64,000 bases of DNA from Indibacter alkaliphilus LW1 (GCF_000295935.2 NZ_ALWO02000011.1:1-64000), one strand, 5' to 3'. Counted from the first letter of the stretch, positions 1 through 8,957 are shown. The notes: a model not told the origin generated them from the letters alone. Program-made: numbers and translations.

Positions 1-132
1 ATTATTATTACCGGTCCATATTCGTATTATCTGTCTCACAGTCTTTCAATGAACTTTTACAGCAGATATACCGCCGTATCGAAAACTACCTTACGTAGCT
101 CTTTTTTAAATCCCGTTGCCCGAACAGGTTTG

Positions 133-163
133 CAAAGGTAATTCAAAATTTTATTTTAACAAA
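133..163 (-). promoter_or_regulatory. Bacteroidota-type promoter (downstream of tandem pair)
   Basis: Read on the minus strand: TTTG at 163-160, a 19-base spacer, then TACCTTTG at 140-133, an exact match to the TAnnTTTG -7 element of Bacteroidota primary sigma factor promoters. Transcription would run leftward out of the window. Confidence 0.55.
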
Positions 164-263
164 ATAAAATTTTTAAAATTTTCATTTGATTCCAGTCTGC
201 TGGATAGCGGCAACCGAAATATTTATAAAGAAAATTTGTTGCAGTCCCATCGTTTTGGGTTTG

Positions 264-294
264 CAAAGGTGCAACTCTTTTTACCATTTACAAA
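264..294 (-). promoter_or_regulatory. Bacteroidota-type promoter (upstream of tandem pair)
   Basis: Minus strand TTTG at 294-291, a 19-base spacer, then CACCTTTG at 271-264, one mismatch from TAnnTTTG. The spacer equals that of the second promoter 131 bases downstream, and both are followed by GCAAACC, which suggests a duplicated promoter. Confidence 0.45.
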
Positions 295-354
295 ACGATG
301 TCAGAAAATAATCTTAAAAGATTCCTAAGTCTACTGATAATCAAAGTGAAAAAA

Positions 355-1371
355 TTAATAACGAAATCCCGGGGAATAATTTAGTCCTTTATTCCAAATC
401 TGATTAACAAAAGAATAGCGAATTGAAAGCTCATGGGCTCCACCGGAATTTCGCCAACCAAGCTTGGAAAGCGTGAAATCATAACTGTACCCTATGTCCA
501 ATCCATTTTGAAGGGAAAAGCCTACCAGCCCAATAAGTGCATCATTATTTGGCAAACCATTAAAAGATGGAAGCCCTCTATACCATAGCCCTAAAATTAT
601 GGGCTCGAAATAAAGCTCTGAACCTATATCCAACTGATCAAAAAAACCTTGTCTCTTGTAATTGAACGCAAAAGATACAGTCCTTTCTTGCCGTGTATTG
701 TTAAAGTAATCATTGATAAAGCCTGGCTTGAGATCAAACCTTACTCCTCCATGCGCTGAATATTTTCTTGGCAAACCATCATAACCATCCATTAAATAGG
801 ATAAGTCTGGCTGGGTCAAATGATGTGAAGAAATGCCAAACCAAACTTTATCATTGTAAAACAACAGACCAGAATGCAAGTCAATAAAACTGGTTTGCCT
901 ATCATCAATTATCCCAGAGCCAGGAGATGGAGAGATAACCCCTCTATCAACATCAAGCTGTGTACCCAAAATCACTTCATCAAAAGCTGCTGCACGCAAT
1001 CCATAGCTGCCTTGCACCCCAAAGTTTAGAAAGCTCTTCTCTCCTATCCGGAGCCTGTAAGTATATAAGATTCCAACCTCATTGTTTTGAAGATTTGAAA
1101 ATGATTCCCTGCTTCCATTGACAATCAAACCCACCCCTGAATTGTAATCCTCGAAATAATGATCCAAATAGGCACTGTATGCAATGAAACTTTGATCAAT
1201 AGAAGGCCATTGATTTCTGAAATTCAAACCCAGCCTGGTAATCTCCGCACTACCTGCAAATGCAGGATTCAAATACATAGACGCCGCATAAAATTGAGAA
1301 AACTGAATATCCTGCGCTTTCAGCAGGGGCACGTACAACAGCATGATCAGCATCCAGAATATTTTTCTCAT
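355..1371 (-). CDS. PorP/SprF family type IX secretion outer-membrane protein
   Basis: 338 residues with a signal peptide (cleavage near ALA/KAQ, residues 17-20) followed by a beta-barrel-like alternation of aromatic and polar residues to the C-terminus. The N-terminal QDIQFSQFYAASMYLNPAFAG stretch is the hallmark of the PorP/SprF family (shown here in part: QFSQFYAASMYLNPAFAG). SprF-type proteins partner with cargo carrying the type B (gliding motility) C-terminal domain and are needed for its secretion. Its start overlaps the stop of the upstream cargo gene by four bases (ATGA), so the two are almost certainly translated together as a cargo-partner pair. Which surface protein function the pair supports cannot be read from this gene. 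Confidence 0.9.
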   Translation of the reverse strand: MRKIFWMLIMLLYVPLLKAQDIQFSQFYAASMYLNPAFAGSAEITRLGLNFRNQWPSIDQSFIAYSAYLDHYFEDYNSGVGLIVNGSRESFSNLQNNEVGILYTYRLRIGEKSFLNFGVQGSYGLRAAAFDEVILGTQLDVDRGVISPSPGSGIIDDRQTSFIDLHSGLLFYNDKVWFGISSHHLTQPDLSYLMDGYDGLPRKYSAHGGVRFDLKPGFINDYFNNTRQERTVSFAFNYKRQGFFDQLDIGSELYFEPIILGLWYRGLPSFNGLPNNDALIGLVGFSLQNGLDIGYSYDFTLSKLGWRNSGGAHELSIRYSFVNQIWNKGLNYSPGFRY

Positions 1372-3731
1372 CTTATCAATTGAAATTTACCTGTTTCCTC
1401 AAATACTTCCCCATCCACTGACAGCATCTTTACTTTGTATACATAACTGCCTCCCGGTGCCAATTCCCCTTTAAAACTTCCATCCCAACCTTCAGTGTTT
1501 AAATCATTGCTTTGGAAAACCATATTTCCCCAGAGATTGAAAACCAATAATTCCATTTCCACGATCCCTCTAACCTTTGGCCTAAAATACCTGTTTTCAA
1601 ATTGGGTCGGTGTAAACCCTGTCGGGATCATCACCCTGTAGGAAAGATCCAAAACCACAGTAATTTCATCTGTAGTTGAACAGCCAAATTCATCTAACGC
1701 GGTAACCTGAACCAAATATTCTCCCCTACTACCAAAAACATGGCTAGGCGATAAACCTGAGGCAGTTGTCCCATCCCCAAAATCCCATTCTGTTTCGACA
1801 ATAGTACGATTGGGTTCAAAAGTAAAGCTTATCTCATCATCTATAAAAATATCCGCATCAGACGGCCTTGAAGGATCCATCAGTTGATAAGAAATCGCTA
1901 ACATCAATGGCTCCGTTACATAATTGACTACAAAATTTGAGGGAGGACCAAAACACTCAAGCCCTTTTCTCTTGGCCTCAAGGGTAAACTCCCCAGGCGG
2001 CAAATCAACTGAATCAATCGCCTCCTCAATCCGGGTTTCCCCATCAAGGCCAATCAACCTATAATCAAAAGAATCAGGATCAAAATCTTCCAAATAATCC
2101 AAAAGGTTAGGTGCTTCTTCCGGAAGGCAAGCTATTATTTCTTCCTGAATGGTAACTTCTGGAAGCTCAGGTATAGAAATCAAAATCTCCTCTGATACTA
2201 CAAAACATTCGTTTCTATTGGTATAACCTTCCACCTTGTAGGCTCCCGGGAATCCGGACTCATAAAAAGGTTCTTGAGTTTCTCTAACAAAAACGTCATT
2301 CAAATACCATTTGAAACTCGAATAAAGGTCATCCCCGAACGCTTCCATTCTGACTGACTCCCCCTCACATATGGAGACTTCATTGGTCTCTGTATCAAAA
2401 TCCTCAAACTTTATATTCACCGGATTTGGGGATTCCTGGATAAAAAGATTGAGAGCACTCCCGTTGGACTGCCTACCATAAGTATCTATTATGGTATAAT
2501 ACACTGTTAGTGTTTGGTCTATAAAATCTGCACTTGGAGTAAAAGTATAACCAACCCCATTTCCATTTGCTCTCAATACCCCTTGCTCCAGCTCGAGTAC
2601 ATCAGACCGGCACCTACCTTGCAAACAAATGTCATCCAAGACAGCCTCAATCTCCTCCAATGACCTGTAAAATTGAAGGCACCTTACAGTAGAGTTTTCA
2701 TTAGGCAGGTCAATGGCATCAGCCGGAATCTCAAAAAAATTGTCCTGTCCTGCGCATGTGGCCAAATCTTCAAATTCTCGGGTTACCGGATTTTCCAAGC
2801 CTTCCTGATCCGCTACCTCTACGGTCAACTCCCCTATTTCGTGGATATTGACAATTGAGCCAGTTGAGGCCGCAAATCCTATTTTTAAATTTTCTGGAGC
2901 AGATTGGGTATAGGGCTGGTTTGAAAATATCACTACTCTTCTGAGTCCCGCCCCATTGTTGATATCCATTTCAAGATTTAGTAAATAACCATTCCCATTT
3001 GGATTGGGAAGTAATTCCAAATAAACCTTTCTATATCCCAGCTGATCAGGATTGGTGACACGTGGGGTGCCTTGTATCCCTGAGTTAAGGGCAAACATTT
3101 CATTCAATGGTAAAGAAATGGGAGTCTCCTCTACCGCAAGGGTTGTTTTGGCTACCAGAAAATTGTAGCCTGAAAACCCACTCCCACCAGTCCTCACCGC
3201 AATCGTGTTTGGGTAAGTAAGGTCTGTTGATAAGCCACCGTTTTTATTTTCCGAAGAATTTGAAAAATTGCCGAAAACATCAAAGCCTAAGCCGAAATAT
3301 GCTCCCGTAAGACCGGGAATTTCATTTCTTGGAGCATACCCCAATGACCCTCCAAATCCTCCCGGAGCAAAATTCTGGGTAGCAGCATCAAATAAAAACA
3401 CACTCATCCCATCACCTCCAGTACCTCCATAAATATACATTTCAAAAGTGGCCTTGATACCAAAATTAGAAGGGAATGGAATATCAATGTATGCATACCC
3501 ACTTTGATCTTGGTCTGCATCCGTCAATCGCAAGACCCCATCATCTACCCTAGCTGATCCCCCTGTGATAAATAACGGATTTGAATCGTCAGCAAAGTCT
3601 CCGCAGAATGGAAATCCAGTTTGACCAAAAGAAACTGAGGCCAATAAGAAAAGTATGATAAAAGATGTAAAAAAACCTGAGGTTAATTTTTTGGAGACAC
3701 TCCCAAATCTTAAATAAAATCCTTCCTTCAA
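1368..3731 (-). CDS. Secreted lectin-like T9SS cargo with PKD and gliding-type C-terminal domain
   Basis: 787 residues. A signal peptide ends near residue 36 (VSFGQ). Residues about 40-310 look like an L-type (legume) lectin fold, with ATFEMYIYGGTGGDGMSVFL followed by GFGGSLGYA. A middle region holds Ig/PKD-like segments, including a PKD motif WDFGDGTTASG near 650. The last 90 residues match the gliding-motility-associated (type B) CTD: IPTGFTP, VFNLWGNMVF, GWDGSFKG and a terminal KFQLIR. Such cargo is exported by T9SS and attached to or released from the cell surface. The adjacent, four-base-overlapping PorP/SprF gene supports this. A carbohydrate-binding adhesin role is inferred; the ligand is unknown. 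Confidence 0.85.
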   Translation of the reverse strand: MKEGFYLRFGSVSKKLTSGFFTSFIILFLLASVSFGQTGFPFCGDFADDSNPLFITGGSARVDDGVLRLTDADQDQSGYAYIDIPFPSNFGIKATFEMYIYGGTGGDGMSVFLFDAATQNFAPGGFGGSLGYAPRNEIPGLTGAYFGLGFDVFGNFSNSSENKNGGLSTDLTYPNTIAVRTGGSGFSGYNFLVAKTTLAVEETPISLPLNEMFALNSGIQGTPRVTNPDQLGYRKVYLELLPNPNGNGYLLNLEMDINNGAGLRRVVIFSNQPYTQSAPENLKIGFAASTGSIVNIHEIGELTVEVADQEGLENPVTREFEDLATCAGQDNFFEIPADAIDLPNENSTVRCLQFYRSLEEIEAVLDDICLQGRCRSDVLELEQGVLRANGNGVGYTFTPSADFIDQTLTVYYTIIDTYGRQSNGSALNLFIQESPNPVNIKFEDFDTETNEVSICEGESVRMEAFGDDLYSSFKWYLNDVFVRETQEPFYESGFPGAYKVEGYTNRNECFVVSEEILISIPELPEVTIQEEIIACLPEEAPNLLDYLEDFDPDSFDYRLIGLDGETRIEEAIDSVDLPPGEFTLEAKRKGLECFGPPSNFVVNYVTEPLMLAISYQLMDPSRPSDADIFIDDEISFTFEPNRTIVETEWDFGDGTTASGLSPSHVFGSRGEYLVQVTALDEFGCSTTDEITVVLDLSYRVMIPTGFTPTQFENRYFRPKVRGIVEMELLVFNLWGNMVFQSNDLNTEGWDGSFKGELAPGGSYVYKVKMLSVDGEVFEETGKFQLIR

Positions 3732-3772
3732 AACCCAAATAAATATAAGTATGCAAATTAGGCTTTTTAGTT

Positions 3773-3805
3773 CAAAAAAAAAGCCTCTCGGCTACAAGAG
3801 GCTTT
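3773..3805 (-). terminator. Rho-independent terminator after purA
   Basis: Minus-strand stem AAAGCCTCT / AGAGGCTTT (3805-3797 with 3788-3780) with an 8-base loop, followed by a run of T. It lies just past the purA stop and separates purA from the T9SS cargo gene. Confidence 0.75.
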
Positions 3806-3810
3806 ATTCA

Positions 3811-5082
3811 CTACCTTAATATGGTTTGCTTCCTATCCGGACCTACCGATACCAATTTGATCGGTACTTCCAAAGCCTCTTCAAGCATTGTAACATAATC
3901 CTTTAGCTCTTTTGGAAATCCATCATAGCTACTTATATCAGCCAAGGATTGGTTCCAGCCGGGTACGGTTTGATAAACAGGCTTCACTTCTACTGAGTCC
4001 AACTCATAGGTCAACCTGTCCACCATTGTTCCATCAGGCAATTCATAGTGCGTGCAGACTTTTATTTGTTCGAAAATATTGAGTACATCAGCTTTCATCA
4101 TAAACAACTGGGTCACTCCATTGATCATGATAGAATACTTCAAAGCAGGCAAGTCTATCCAACCACACCTCCTTGGTCTTCCAGTGGTGGAGCCAAATTC
4201 ATTTCCTTCTTTTCTCATGGCTTCCCCATCTTCATCGAAAAGTTCCGTAGGGAAAGGTCCACTACCTACTCTGGTACAGTACGCTTTAAAAATTCCGTAA
4301 ACCTCTCCAATCCTGGACGGGGCCACTCCCAACCCTGTACATGCTCCCGGAGCCATTGTAGTGGAAGAGGTCACAAAAGGATAACTGCCAAAATCAATAT
4401 CCAAAAGAGAACCCTGCGCGCCCTCAGCCAATACCCGCTGACCTTCTTTGAGGTACGTATTCACTTCGTACTCACTGTCCACAAGATTGAGTGTCTTGAA
4501 GAATTCTACCGCATCGAAAAACGTAGCCTCCAGCTCTGCCAATTGGCTTAGGTCAAAATCATAAAATGACAATATTGTTTTGTGCTTGTCCACAAGACCT
4601 TGATATTTTTCCTTAAAATCAGGAGAGAGAATATCTCCTACCCTCAAAGCGACTCTTCCTATCTTATCCTGATAAGTCGGTCCTATACCTTTAAGTGTGG
4701 ATCCGATTTTTTTATCCCCTTTGGATTTTTCATAAGCTGCGTCCAACAACTTATGGGTTGGAATGATAATGGTGGCCTTTTTTGAAATAAAAAGGTTCTT
4801 TTTGAATGCTATATTGAACTTGTGAAGCCCTTCAATTTCCTTTTTGAGGATTACAGGGTCAAGCACTACCCCATTTCCAATAATATTGGTGATGTTTTCT
4901 CTAAAAATCCCGGATGGAATCTGATGAAGCACATGCTTGATCCCGTCAAATTCCAAAGTATGACCGGCATTGGGCCCTCCCTGAAACCTGGCGACTACAT
5001 CGTATTGCGGCGCTAGCACATCCACAACCTTACCTTTTCCTTCGTCGCCCCATTGCAGGCCCAAAAGCACATCCATTTTCAT
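3811..5082 (-). CDS. purA: Adenylosuccinate synthetase
   Basis: 423 residues, normal length for PurA. It joins IMP and aspartate using GTP to give adenylosuccinate, the first step from IMP to AMP in the cytosol. The N-terminal loop LLGLQWGDEGKGKVVD carries the catalytic Asp and the GTP-binding loop; NAGHT (with the catalytic His), GVTQLFMMKADVLN and GSTTGRPRRCGW are further family motifs. It ends with its own terminator. Upstream, on the same strand, lie a lipoprotein, STAS, fur and spoT genes; a 134-base gap means it may have its own promoter, though I see no exact TAnnTTTG there. The start could be either of two ATGs, residues 1 or 3. Confidence 0.97.
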   Translation of the reverse strand: MKMDVLLGLQWGDEGKGKVVDVLAPQYDVVARFQGGPNAGHTLEFDGIKHVLHQIPSGIFRENITNIIGNGVVLDPVILKKEIEGLHKFNIAFKKNLFISKKATIIIPTHKLLDAAYEKSKGDKKIGSTLKGIGPTYQDKIGRVALRVGDILSPDFKEKYQGLVDKHKTILSFYDFDLSQLAELEATFFDAVEFFKTLNLVDSEYEVNTYLKEGQRVLAEGAQGSLLDIDFGSYPFVTSSTTMAPGACTGLGVAPSRIGEVYGIFKAYCTRVGSGPFPTELFDEDGEAMRKEGNEFGSTTGRPRRCGWIDLPALKYSIMINGVTQLFMMKADVLNIFEQIKVCTHYELPDGTMVDRLTYELDSVEVKPVYQTVPGWNQSLADISSYDGFPKELKDYVTMLEEALEVPIKLVSVGPDRKQTILR

Positions 5083-5216
5083 TGATTTATATTTAAAATG
5101 TCGTATTGATTTCTTTTAAGCCGTGAAATTTGGAATAAGGTTAAATAATTGCAAGGAAAACAGCTTATTTATTATAGACCTTACTTTCAGAATCATAAAT
5201 TCCGGATCAATACTAC

Positions 5217-5633
5217 TTAAAAATCAATGTCAACAAAGTAATAGTCAAGGTAGTTTTCTTTTTCTTGATTTTTGGCATTGAATAAAACAAGCCCCAAGGA
5301 TGTATATACCAAGTTATTAATTCCTTCTGTACGTCTTGGACCATCCTTTTCTAAATAAAAACCCTCTTTTACTTTTAAAGTATCTCCCTCAAAATAAATA
5401 GTGTCCAAAGAATTTTTCAACATATTATAGGATATCATTAAGCTTGAATCCAAGAAACTAGAATGTGGAAATGGATACTGGGAGCTCAGGTCTGTGTCAG
5501 CAAAATACACTGTTATTTTCGGGCTGATATCAACAAAAATTTCCTGCCCTGAAAATCGTTTTTCTTCGGAGCAGGAAATAAGGTGTGCTGCTAAAATTAA
5601 AAGAAGTGAATTTCTAAACCACGTATTTTTCAA
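5217..5633 (-). CDS. Small lipoprotein of unknown function
   Basis: 138 residues. The N-terminus (positively charged start, hydrophobic stretch LLLILAAHLISC) ends in a lipobox-like LISC with Cys at residue 21, so an outer-membrane lipoprotein is likely. The mature part is acidic with short beta-prone segments (IFVDISPKITVYFADTD, LDYYFVDIDF). I recognise no family. The gene begins one base after the STAS gene stops, so it should be co-transcribed with fur and the STAS gene. The tight spacing makes it a real gene despite its small size; no function can be assigned. Confidence 0.7.
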   Translation of the reverse strand: MKNTWFRNSLLLILAAHLISCSEEKRFSGQEIFVDISPKITVYFADTDLSSQYPFPHSSFLDSSLMISYNMLKNSLDTIYFEGDTLKVKEGFYLEKDGPRRTEGINNLVYTSLGLVLFNAKNQEKENYLDYYFVDIDF

Positions 5634-5634
5634 C

Positions 5635-5979
5635 TCAGCCTATTTTTTCTTTTGCCTCTGTTACTGTATCAAACACCGTAAAAATATTATTCAGCTTGGT
5701 GATGATCAAAAGCTTTTTTACATGGTCTGAAGGTGAAGTAAGGTACACTTCCCCTTCTACATTTCTCATTTTGGTCAGCATGGTGATCAAAAGACCGATT
5801 CCACTGGAACTGATGTACCTTACCTCACTCAGGTCCACTACAAAATTCCTGACGCCGTCATTGACTGCATCTGAAACCATTTCTACCAACTTAGGCCCTA
5901 CTTCATCTCCAATAAGGTCCCCTTGGATATGTAAAAAATAAGCTTTTTCTTCTTTGTCTAATTGATAGGTGAGTTTCAT
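5635..5979 (-). CDS. STAS-domain anti-sigma factor antagonist-like protein
   Basis: 114 residues, a single STAS domain. The segment [22 protein letters not shown] holds the conserved Asp-Leu-Ser and the serine (in ISSSGIG) that partner anti-sigma kinases phosphorylate in SpoIIAA-type proteins. The protein is cytosolic and would act as a phosphorylation-controlled switch. Its start overlaps the fur stop by four bases (ATGA), so it is translationally coupled to fur. No anti-sigma kinase (RsbW/SpoIIAB type) or PP2C phosphatase is in the window, so the partner is unknown; Bacteroidota often use such stand-alone STAS proteins. Confidence 0.88.
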   Translation of the reverse strand: MKLTYQLDKEEKAYFLHIQGDLIGDEVGPKLVEMVSDAVNDGVRNFVVDLSEVRYISSSGIGLLITMLTKMRNVEGEVYLTSPSDHVKKLLIITKLNNIFTVFDTVTEAKEKIG

Positions 5980-6443
5980 ACAGTAGGTCTATTTTCACAT
6001 TGTTCTTTTTTACAATTGCCATACAAAATCAGTGAATGGTGCAAGACTTGAAAGTTCAGAACTTCCCCCACCGTATTTTGTATGTTCTGCACTCTAGGAT
6101 CGCAAAACTCCAAAACTTTATTACAATCAGTGCAGATAAGATGGTCATGCTGCTTGTAGCCATATGATTTCTCGAATTGTGCCAGGTTTTGGCCAAACTG
6201 ATGCTTGGTCACCAAATCACATTCAACCAATAAATCTAAGGTATTGTAAACCGTAGCCCTGCTAACACGATAGTTTTTGTTTTTCATGCTGATATACAGC
6301 GACTCCACATCAAAGTGTCCGGTTCTTCCATAGATTTCCTCCAGGATGGCGTATCGTTCAGGGGTTTTGCGCAGCTTTTTGTTTTCCAGATAGGCAGTGA
6401 ATATTTTCTTTACCTCCTCAAAAACACTTTCATTTAAGGCCAT
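5976..6443 (-). CDS. Fur-family metal-responsive transcriptional repressor
   Basis: 155 residues. The N-terminal winged helix (residues about 15-85; [30 protein letters not shown]) is the Fur DNA-binding domain. The C-terminal dimerisation domain has the metal-binding [10 protein letters not shown] and a second Cys pair, NCKKEQC, for structural zinc. Whether it senses iron (Fur) or peroxide (PerR) cannot be decided from sequence alone. It is preceded by a good promoter and overlaps the downstream STAS gene, giving a fur-STAS-lipoprotein unit. It lies downstream of spoT, but a 70-base gap with its own promoter suggests separate initiation. Confidence 0.92.
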   Translation of the reverse strand: MALNESVFEEVKKIFTAYLENKKLRKTPERYAILEEIYGRTGHFDVESLYISMKNKNYRVSRATVYNTLDLLVECDLVTKHQFGQNLAQFEKSYGYKQHDHLICTDCNKVLEFCDPRVQNIQNTVGEVLNFQVLHHSLILYGNCKKEQCENRPTV

Positions 6444-6459
6444 GTAATGCTTTTTTTTT

Positions 6460-6494
6460 CAAATATAACTGTTCTTATTTAGAAAAGATTCAAA
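6460..6494 (-). promoter_or_regulatory. Promoter of the fur-STAS-lipoprotein unit
   Basis: Minus strand TATATTTG at 6467-6460 matches TAnnTTTG exactly; a TTTG lies 23 bases upstream (6494-6491). The -7 element is 16 bases before the fur ATG, giving a very short leader. Confidence 0.55.
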
Positions 6495-6513
6495 TAAGGA
6501 GTAATACCTTTGT

Positions 6514-8736
6514 CTAATCAAATCGGGTCACTTTAATAATACCTTCAACTTTAGATAAATTCTCAACCAATTTTTCCAAATGCTGTGTGCTATGTACATA
6601 TAATTTGATGGTCCCTTCGAAAATCCCACTGTCAGAATCTACTGTAATGGAGCGCATATTCACTTTCAGTTCGTTGGAAATAACTTTGGTCACATCATTG
6701 ATCAACCCTACCCTGTCCGTACCTATGATCCTAAGACCAGCTAAAAATGCTATTTCCTGTTGACTGGTCCAGCGTGCTTTGATCACCCTATTTCCGTGAT
6801 TGGAAAGAAGCTCCAGTGCATTGGGACATGAGGTACGGTGAATTTTGATTCCTTCATTGACAGTCACAAACCCAAATACGTCGTCTCCAGGGATCGGATT
6901 ACAGCATTTAGCCAAGATGTAATCCACCACATCCATATCCTCCCCTATCAAAAGCTGATCATGGTCTGGACCCTTTAAGCTTTTGATTTCTTTGGTAAAG
7001 GAAGATTCATCTTTTACTTTTTCCAGAGAAGGCTTACTCTTTTGTTTTTTCTGTTCTTTAAAGTCTTTGAAGCTCTTGATTGAGGTTGCATCTATTACCC
7101 CTTTACCGACTTTATAGTAAAACTCATTGGGAGTTTTGGTTTCGAAATATGCTCTTAACTGTTCTACTATTTCAGAGTTGAAATCCATTTTCATCTGCCG
7201 AAGCTTTCGCTGCACGATCTCCTTCCCATCCATCATTGTGGATTTTTTCTCTTCTTTTAGGGCATCTTTTATTTTTGCCTTTGCCCTGGAAGTCACTACT
7301 GAGTTGAGCCAATCTTCTGTAGGCTTTTGCTTGTTGGAAGTAAGGATCTCTACCTGATCACCGTTTTTCAGCTTATGATTGATGGGGACTAGTTTCTGAT
7401 TCACTTTTGCACCGATGCACTTCGCTCCCACTTCAGTATGGATTTCGAAGGCAAAATCCAGAGCTGTGGCTCCAAATGGAAGGACTTTTAATTCTCCTTT
7501 GGGAGTAAATACGAAAACTTCATCATGGAATAAGTTTCCTCTAAAATCATCCATAAACTCAATAGCCGAACCATCGTTGGACTCCAAAAGTGACCTGACT
7601 TGAGTAATCCATTTGTCAAGACCTGAGCTACTTTTGCCTTGAGCAGCTTCTATCTCCTTATATTTCCAATGTGCAGCATATCCTCTTTCCGCGATATCAT
7701 CCATACGTACAGTTCGGATCTGAACTTCCACCCATTGACCGGTATTACTCATCACAGTGGTATGCAAAGATTCGTATCCGTTGGCACGAGGAGTACTGAT
7801 CCAATCTCTTAACCTGTCAGGATTGGGTCTGTAGAAATCCGTGACAATAGAATAAACTTGCCAACAATCAGCCTTTTCATCTTCAAGATCACTGTCAATA
7901 ATTATCCTCACTGCAAATAGATCATAGACTTCCTCAAAAGGAATATTCTGCTTTTTCATTTTATTATAGATAGAAAAAACAGACTTAGGCCTTCCTTTGA
8001 CTGTGAATTCAAAACCTTGTAGATGCAACTCCTCTTCTACAGGGGCAGTAAAACTCTTGATAAATTTATTTCTTGAAAGGCGGGTCTCGTTGATTTTCTC
8101 TACGATATAATTATATGTGTCAGAGTCTGTGTATTTCAGATAAAGGTCCTCCAATTCGGATTTGATGGCATACAAACCCAACCTATGCGCCAATGGAGCA
8201 TAGAGGTACATAGTCTCTGAAGCAATCTTCAGCTGTTTGTGGCGCGGCATACTCTGCAGCGTACGCATGTTATTGAGCCTATCAGCCAATTTGATCAGAA
8301 TAACCCGAACATCGTCAGACAGCGTGAGCAACATTTTTCGGAAATTCTCAGCCTGCTGGGATGAGCCATAATCAAAGACACCTGAAATCTTGGTAAGGCC
8401 ATCTATAATCTGAGCCACTTTAGGTCCAAAATCCCTATCGATATCTTCAAGCTCCCAATCTGTATCTTCTACCACATCATGCAGAAGGGCGGACACAATA
8501 CTGGTAGTCCCCAGTCCAATTTCCTCTACACAGACCAGAGCAACTTCCAGAGGATGGTAAATATAAGGCTCCCCGGATTTTCTCCGCATTTCCTTATGCG
8601 CTTCGTTAGCCACATTGAAAGCTTTCTTGATCAACTTTGCATCTCCTTCTTTCAACAGTGGCTTGGCCATTCGGAGCAGCCTCCTGTATCTTTTAAGAAT
8701 CTCTTTTCTCTCTTCTTCTAAATCAACTTGAATCAT
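6514..8736 (-). CDS. Bifunctional (p)ppGpp synthetase/hydrolase, RelA/SpoT family
   Basis: 740 residues, the usual length of long RSH proteins. Order: HD hydrolase domain (residues about 30-190; YIYHPLEVALV and LLHDVVEDT carry the His-Asp metal site), synthetase domain (about 230-350; RPKSVFSIYNKM, DLFAVRIII), TGS domain (about 390-450; VFTPKGELKVLPFGATALDF), a zinc-finger-like segment (CCNPIPGDD) and a C-terminal ACT domain (about 665-740). The HD motifs look intact, so it should both make and degrade the alarmone that controls the stringent response. It is the only RSH gene in the window. A -7-like sequence lies 30 bases upstream of the ATG. Confidence 0.97.
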   Translation of the reverse strand: MIQVDLEEERKEILKRYRRLLRMAKPLLKEGDAKLIKKAFNVANEAHKEMRRKSGEPYIYHPLEVALVCVEEIGLGTTSIVSALLHDVVEDTDWELEDIDRDFGPKVAQIIDGLTKISGVFDYGSSQQAENFRKMLLTLSDDVRVILIKLADRLNNMRTLQSMPRHKQLKIASETMYLYAPLAHRLGLYAIKSELEDLYLKYTDSDTYNYIVEKINETRLSRNKFIKSFTAPVEEELHLQGFEFTVKGRPKSVFSIYNKMKKQNIPFEEVYDLFAVRIIIDSDLEDEKADCWQVYSIVTDFYRPNPDRLRDWISTPRANGYESLHTTVMSNTGQWVEVQIRTVRMDDIAERGYAAHWKYKEIEAAQGKSSSGLDKWITQVRSLLESNDGSAIEFMDDFRGNLFHDEVFVFTPKGELKVLPFGATALDFAFEIHTEVGAKCIGAKVNQKLVPINHKLKNGDQVEILTSNKQKPTEDWLNSVVTSRAKAKIKDALKEEKKSTMMDGKEIVQRKLRQMKMDFNSEIVEQLRAYFETKTPNEFYYKVGKGVIDATSIKSFKDFKEQKKQKSKPSLEKVKDESSFTKEIKSLKGPDHDQLLIGEDMDVVDYILAKCCNPIPGDDVFGFVTVNEGIKIHRTSCPNALELLSNHGNRVIKARWTSQQEIAFLAGLRIIGTDRVGLINDVTKVISNELKVNMRSITVDSDSGIFEGTIKLYVHSTQHLEKLVENLSKVEGIIKVTRFD

Positions 8737-8765
8737 ATATTAGATTAGTGTAGCAAACCTCTGAT

Positions 8766-8773
8766 CAAAATTA
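8766..8773 (-). promoter_or_regulatory. Possible -7 element of the spoT-type gene
   Basis: Minus strand TAATTTTG matches TAnnTTTG exactly, 30 bases before the start codon. No clear -33 TTTG is at the usual distance, so confidence is modest. Confidence 0.35.
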
Positions 8774-8824
8774 GGGGCTTATTTAATTTTTTTTTAAAGT
8801 ATTTCAGGATTTTTTAAATCTGTT

Positions 8825-8855
8825 TTTGCAAGTTTGAAATTGATTATTACCTTTG
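8825..8855 (+). promoter_or_regulatory. Promoter of tRNA-Leu
   Basis: TTTG at 8825-8828, a 19-base spacer, and TACCTTTG at 8848-8855 (exact TAnnTTTG). The mature tRNA begins 13 bases after the -7 element, consistent with a very short 5' leader. Confidence 0.7.
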
Positions 8856-8867
8856 CCCCACATTAAA

Positions 8868-8949
8868 GCGGATGTGGCGAAATTGGTAGACGCACTAGAC
8901 TTAGGATCTAGCGCCGCGAGGCATGGGGGTTCGAGTCCCTCCATCCGCA
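8868..8949 (+). tRNA. tRNA-Leu (anticodon TAG)
   Basis: An 82-base cloverleaf. Acceptor arms GCGGATG (8868-8874) and CATCCGC (8942-8948) pair perfectly, with discriminator A at 8949. The anticodon arm CTAGA-CTTAGGA-TCTAG gives anticodon TAG. A long variable arm, as expected for class II tRNA-Leu, and a T arm with GTTCGAG follow. CCA is not encoded. Confidence 0.96.
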
Positions 8950-8957
8950 CACATCTT

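Larger units (their letters stand above)
1..354 (-). other. Non-coding leader of a leftward transcription unit, probably an rRNA operon
   Basis: No convincing gene is present. On the minus strand there are two promoter-like sequences with the same 19-base spacer (entered separately), followed leftward by a GC-richer stretch and a boxA-like antitermination sequence, AAAGTTCATTGAAAGAC, at 42-57. Tandem promoters, a boxA-like element and a long leader without an open frame are typical of rRNA operons. The 16S gene itself would lie beyond base 1, so this is inference from layout. It could also be the leader of another strongly expressed RNA or ribosomal protein operon. Confidence 0.4.

Noticed and set aside
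116-328. Open frame of 70 codons in the leader region
   Set aside because: It runs across both minus-strand promoter elements, has no recognisable domain and starts in AT-rich sequence.
4048-4551. Long open frame opposite purA
   Set aside because: A shadow of a conserved gene; no similarity to known proteins and no promoter.
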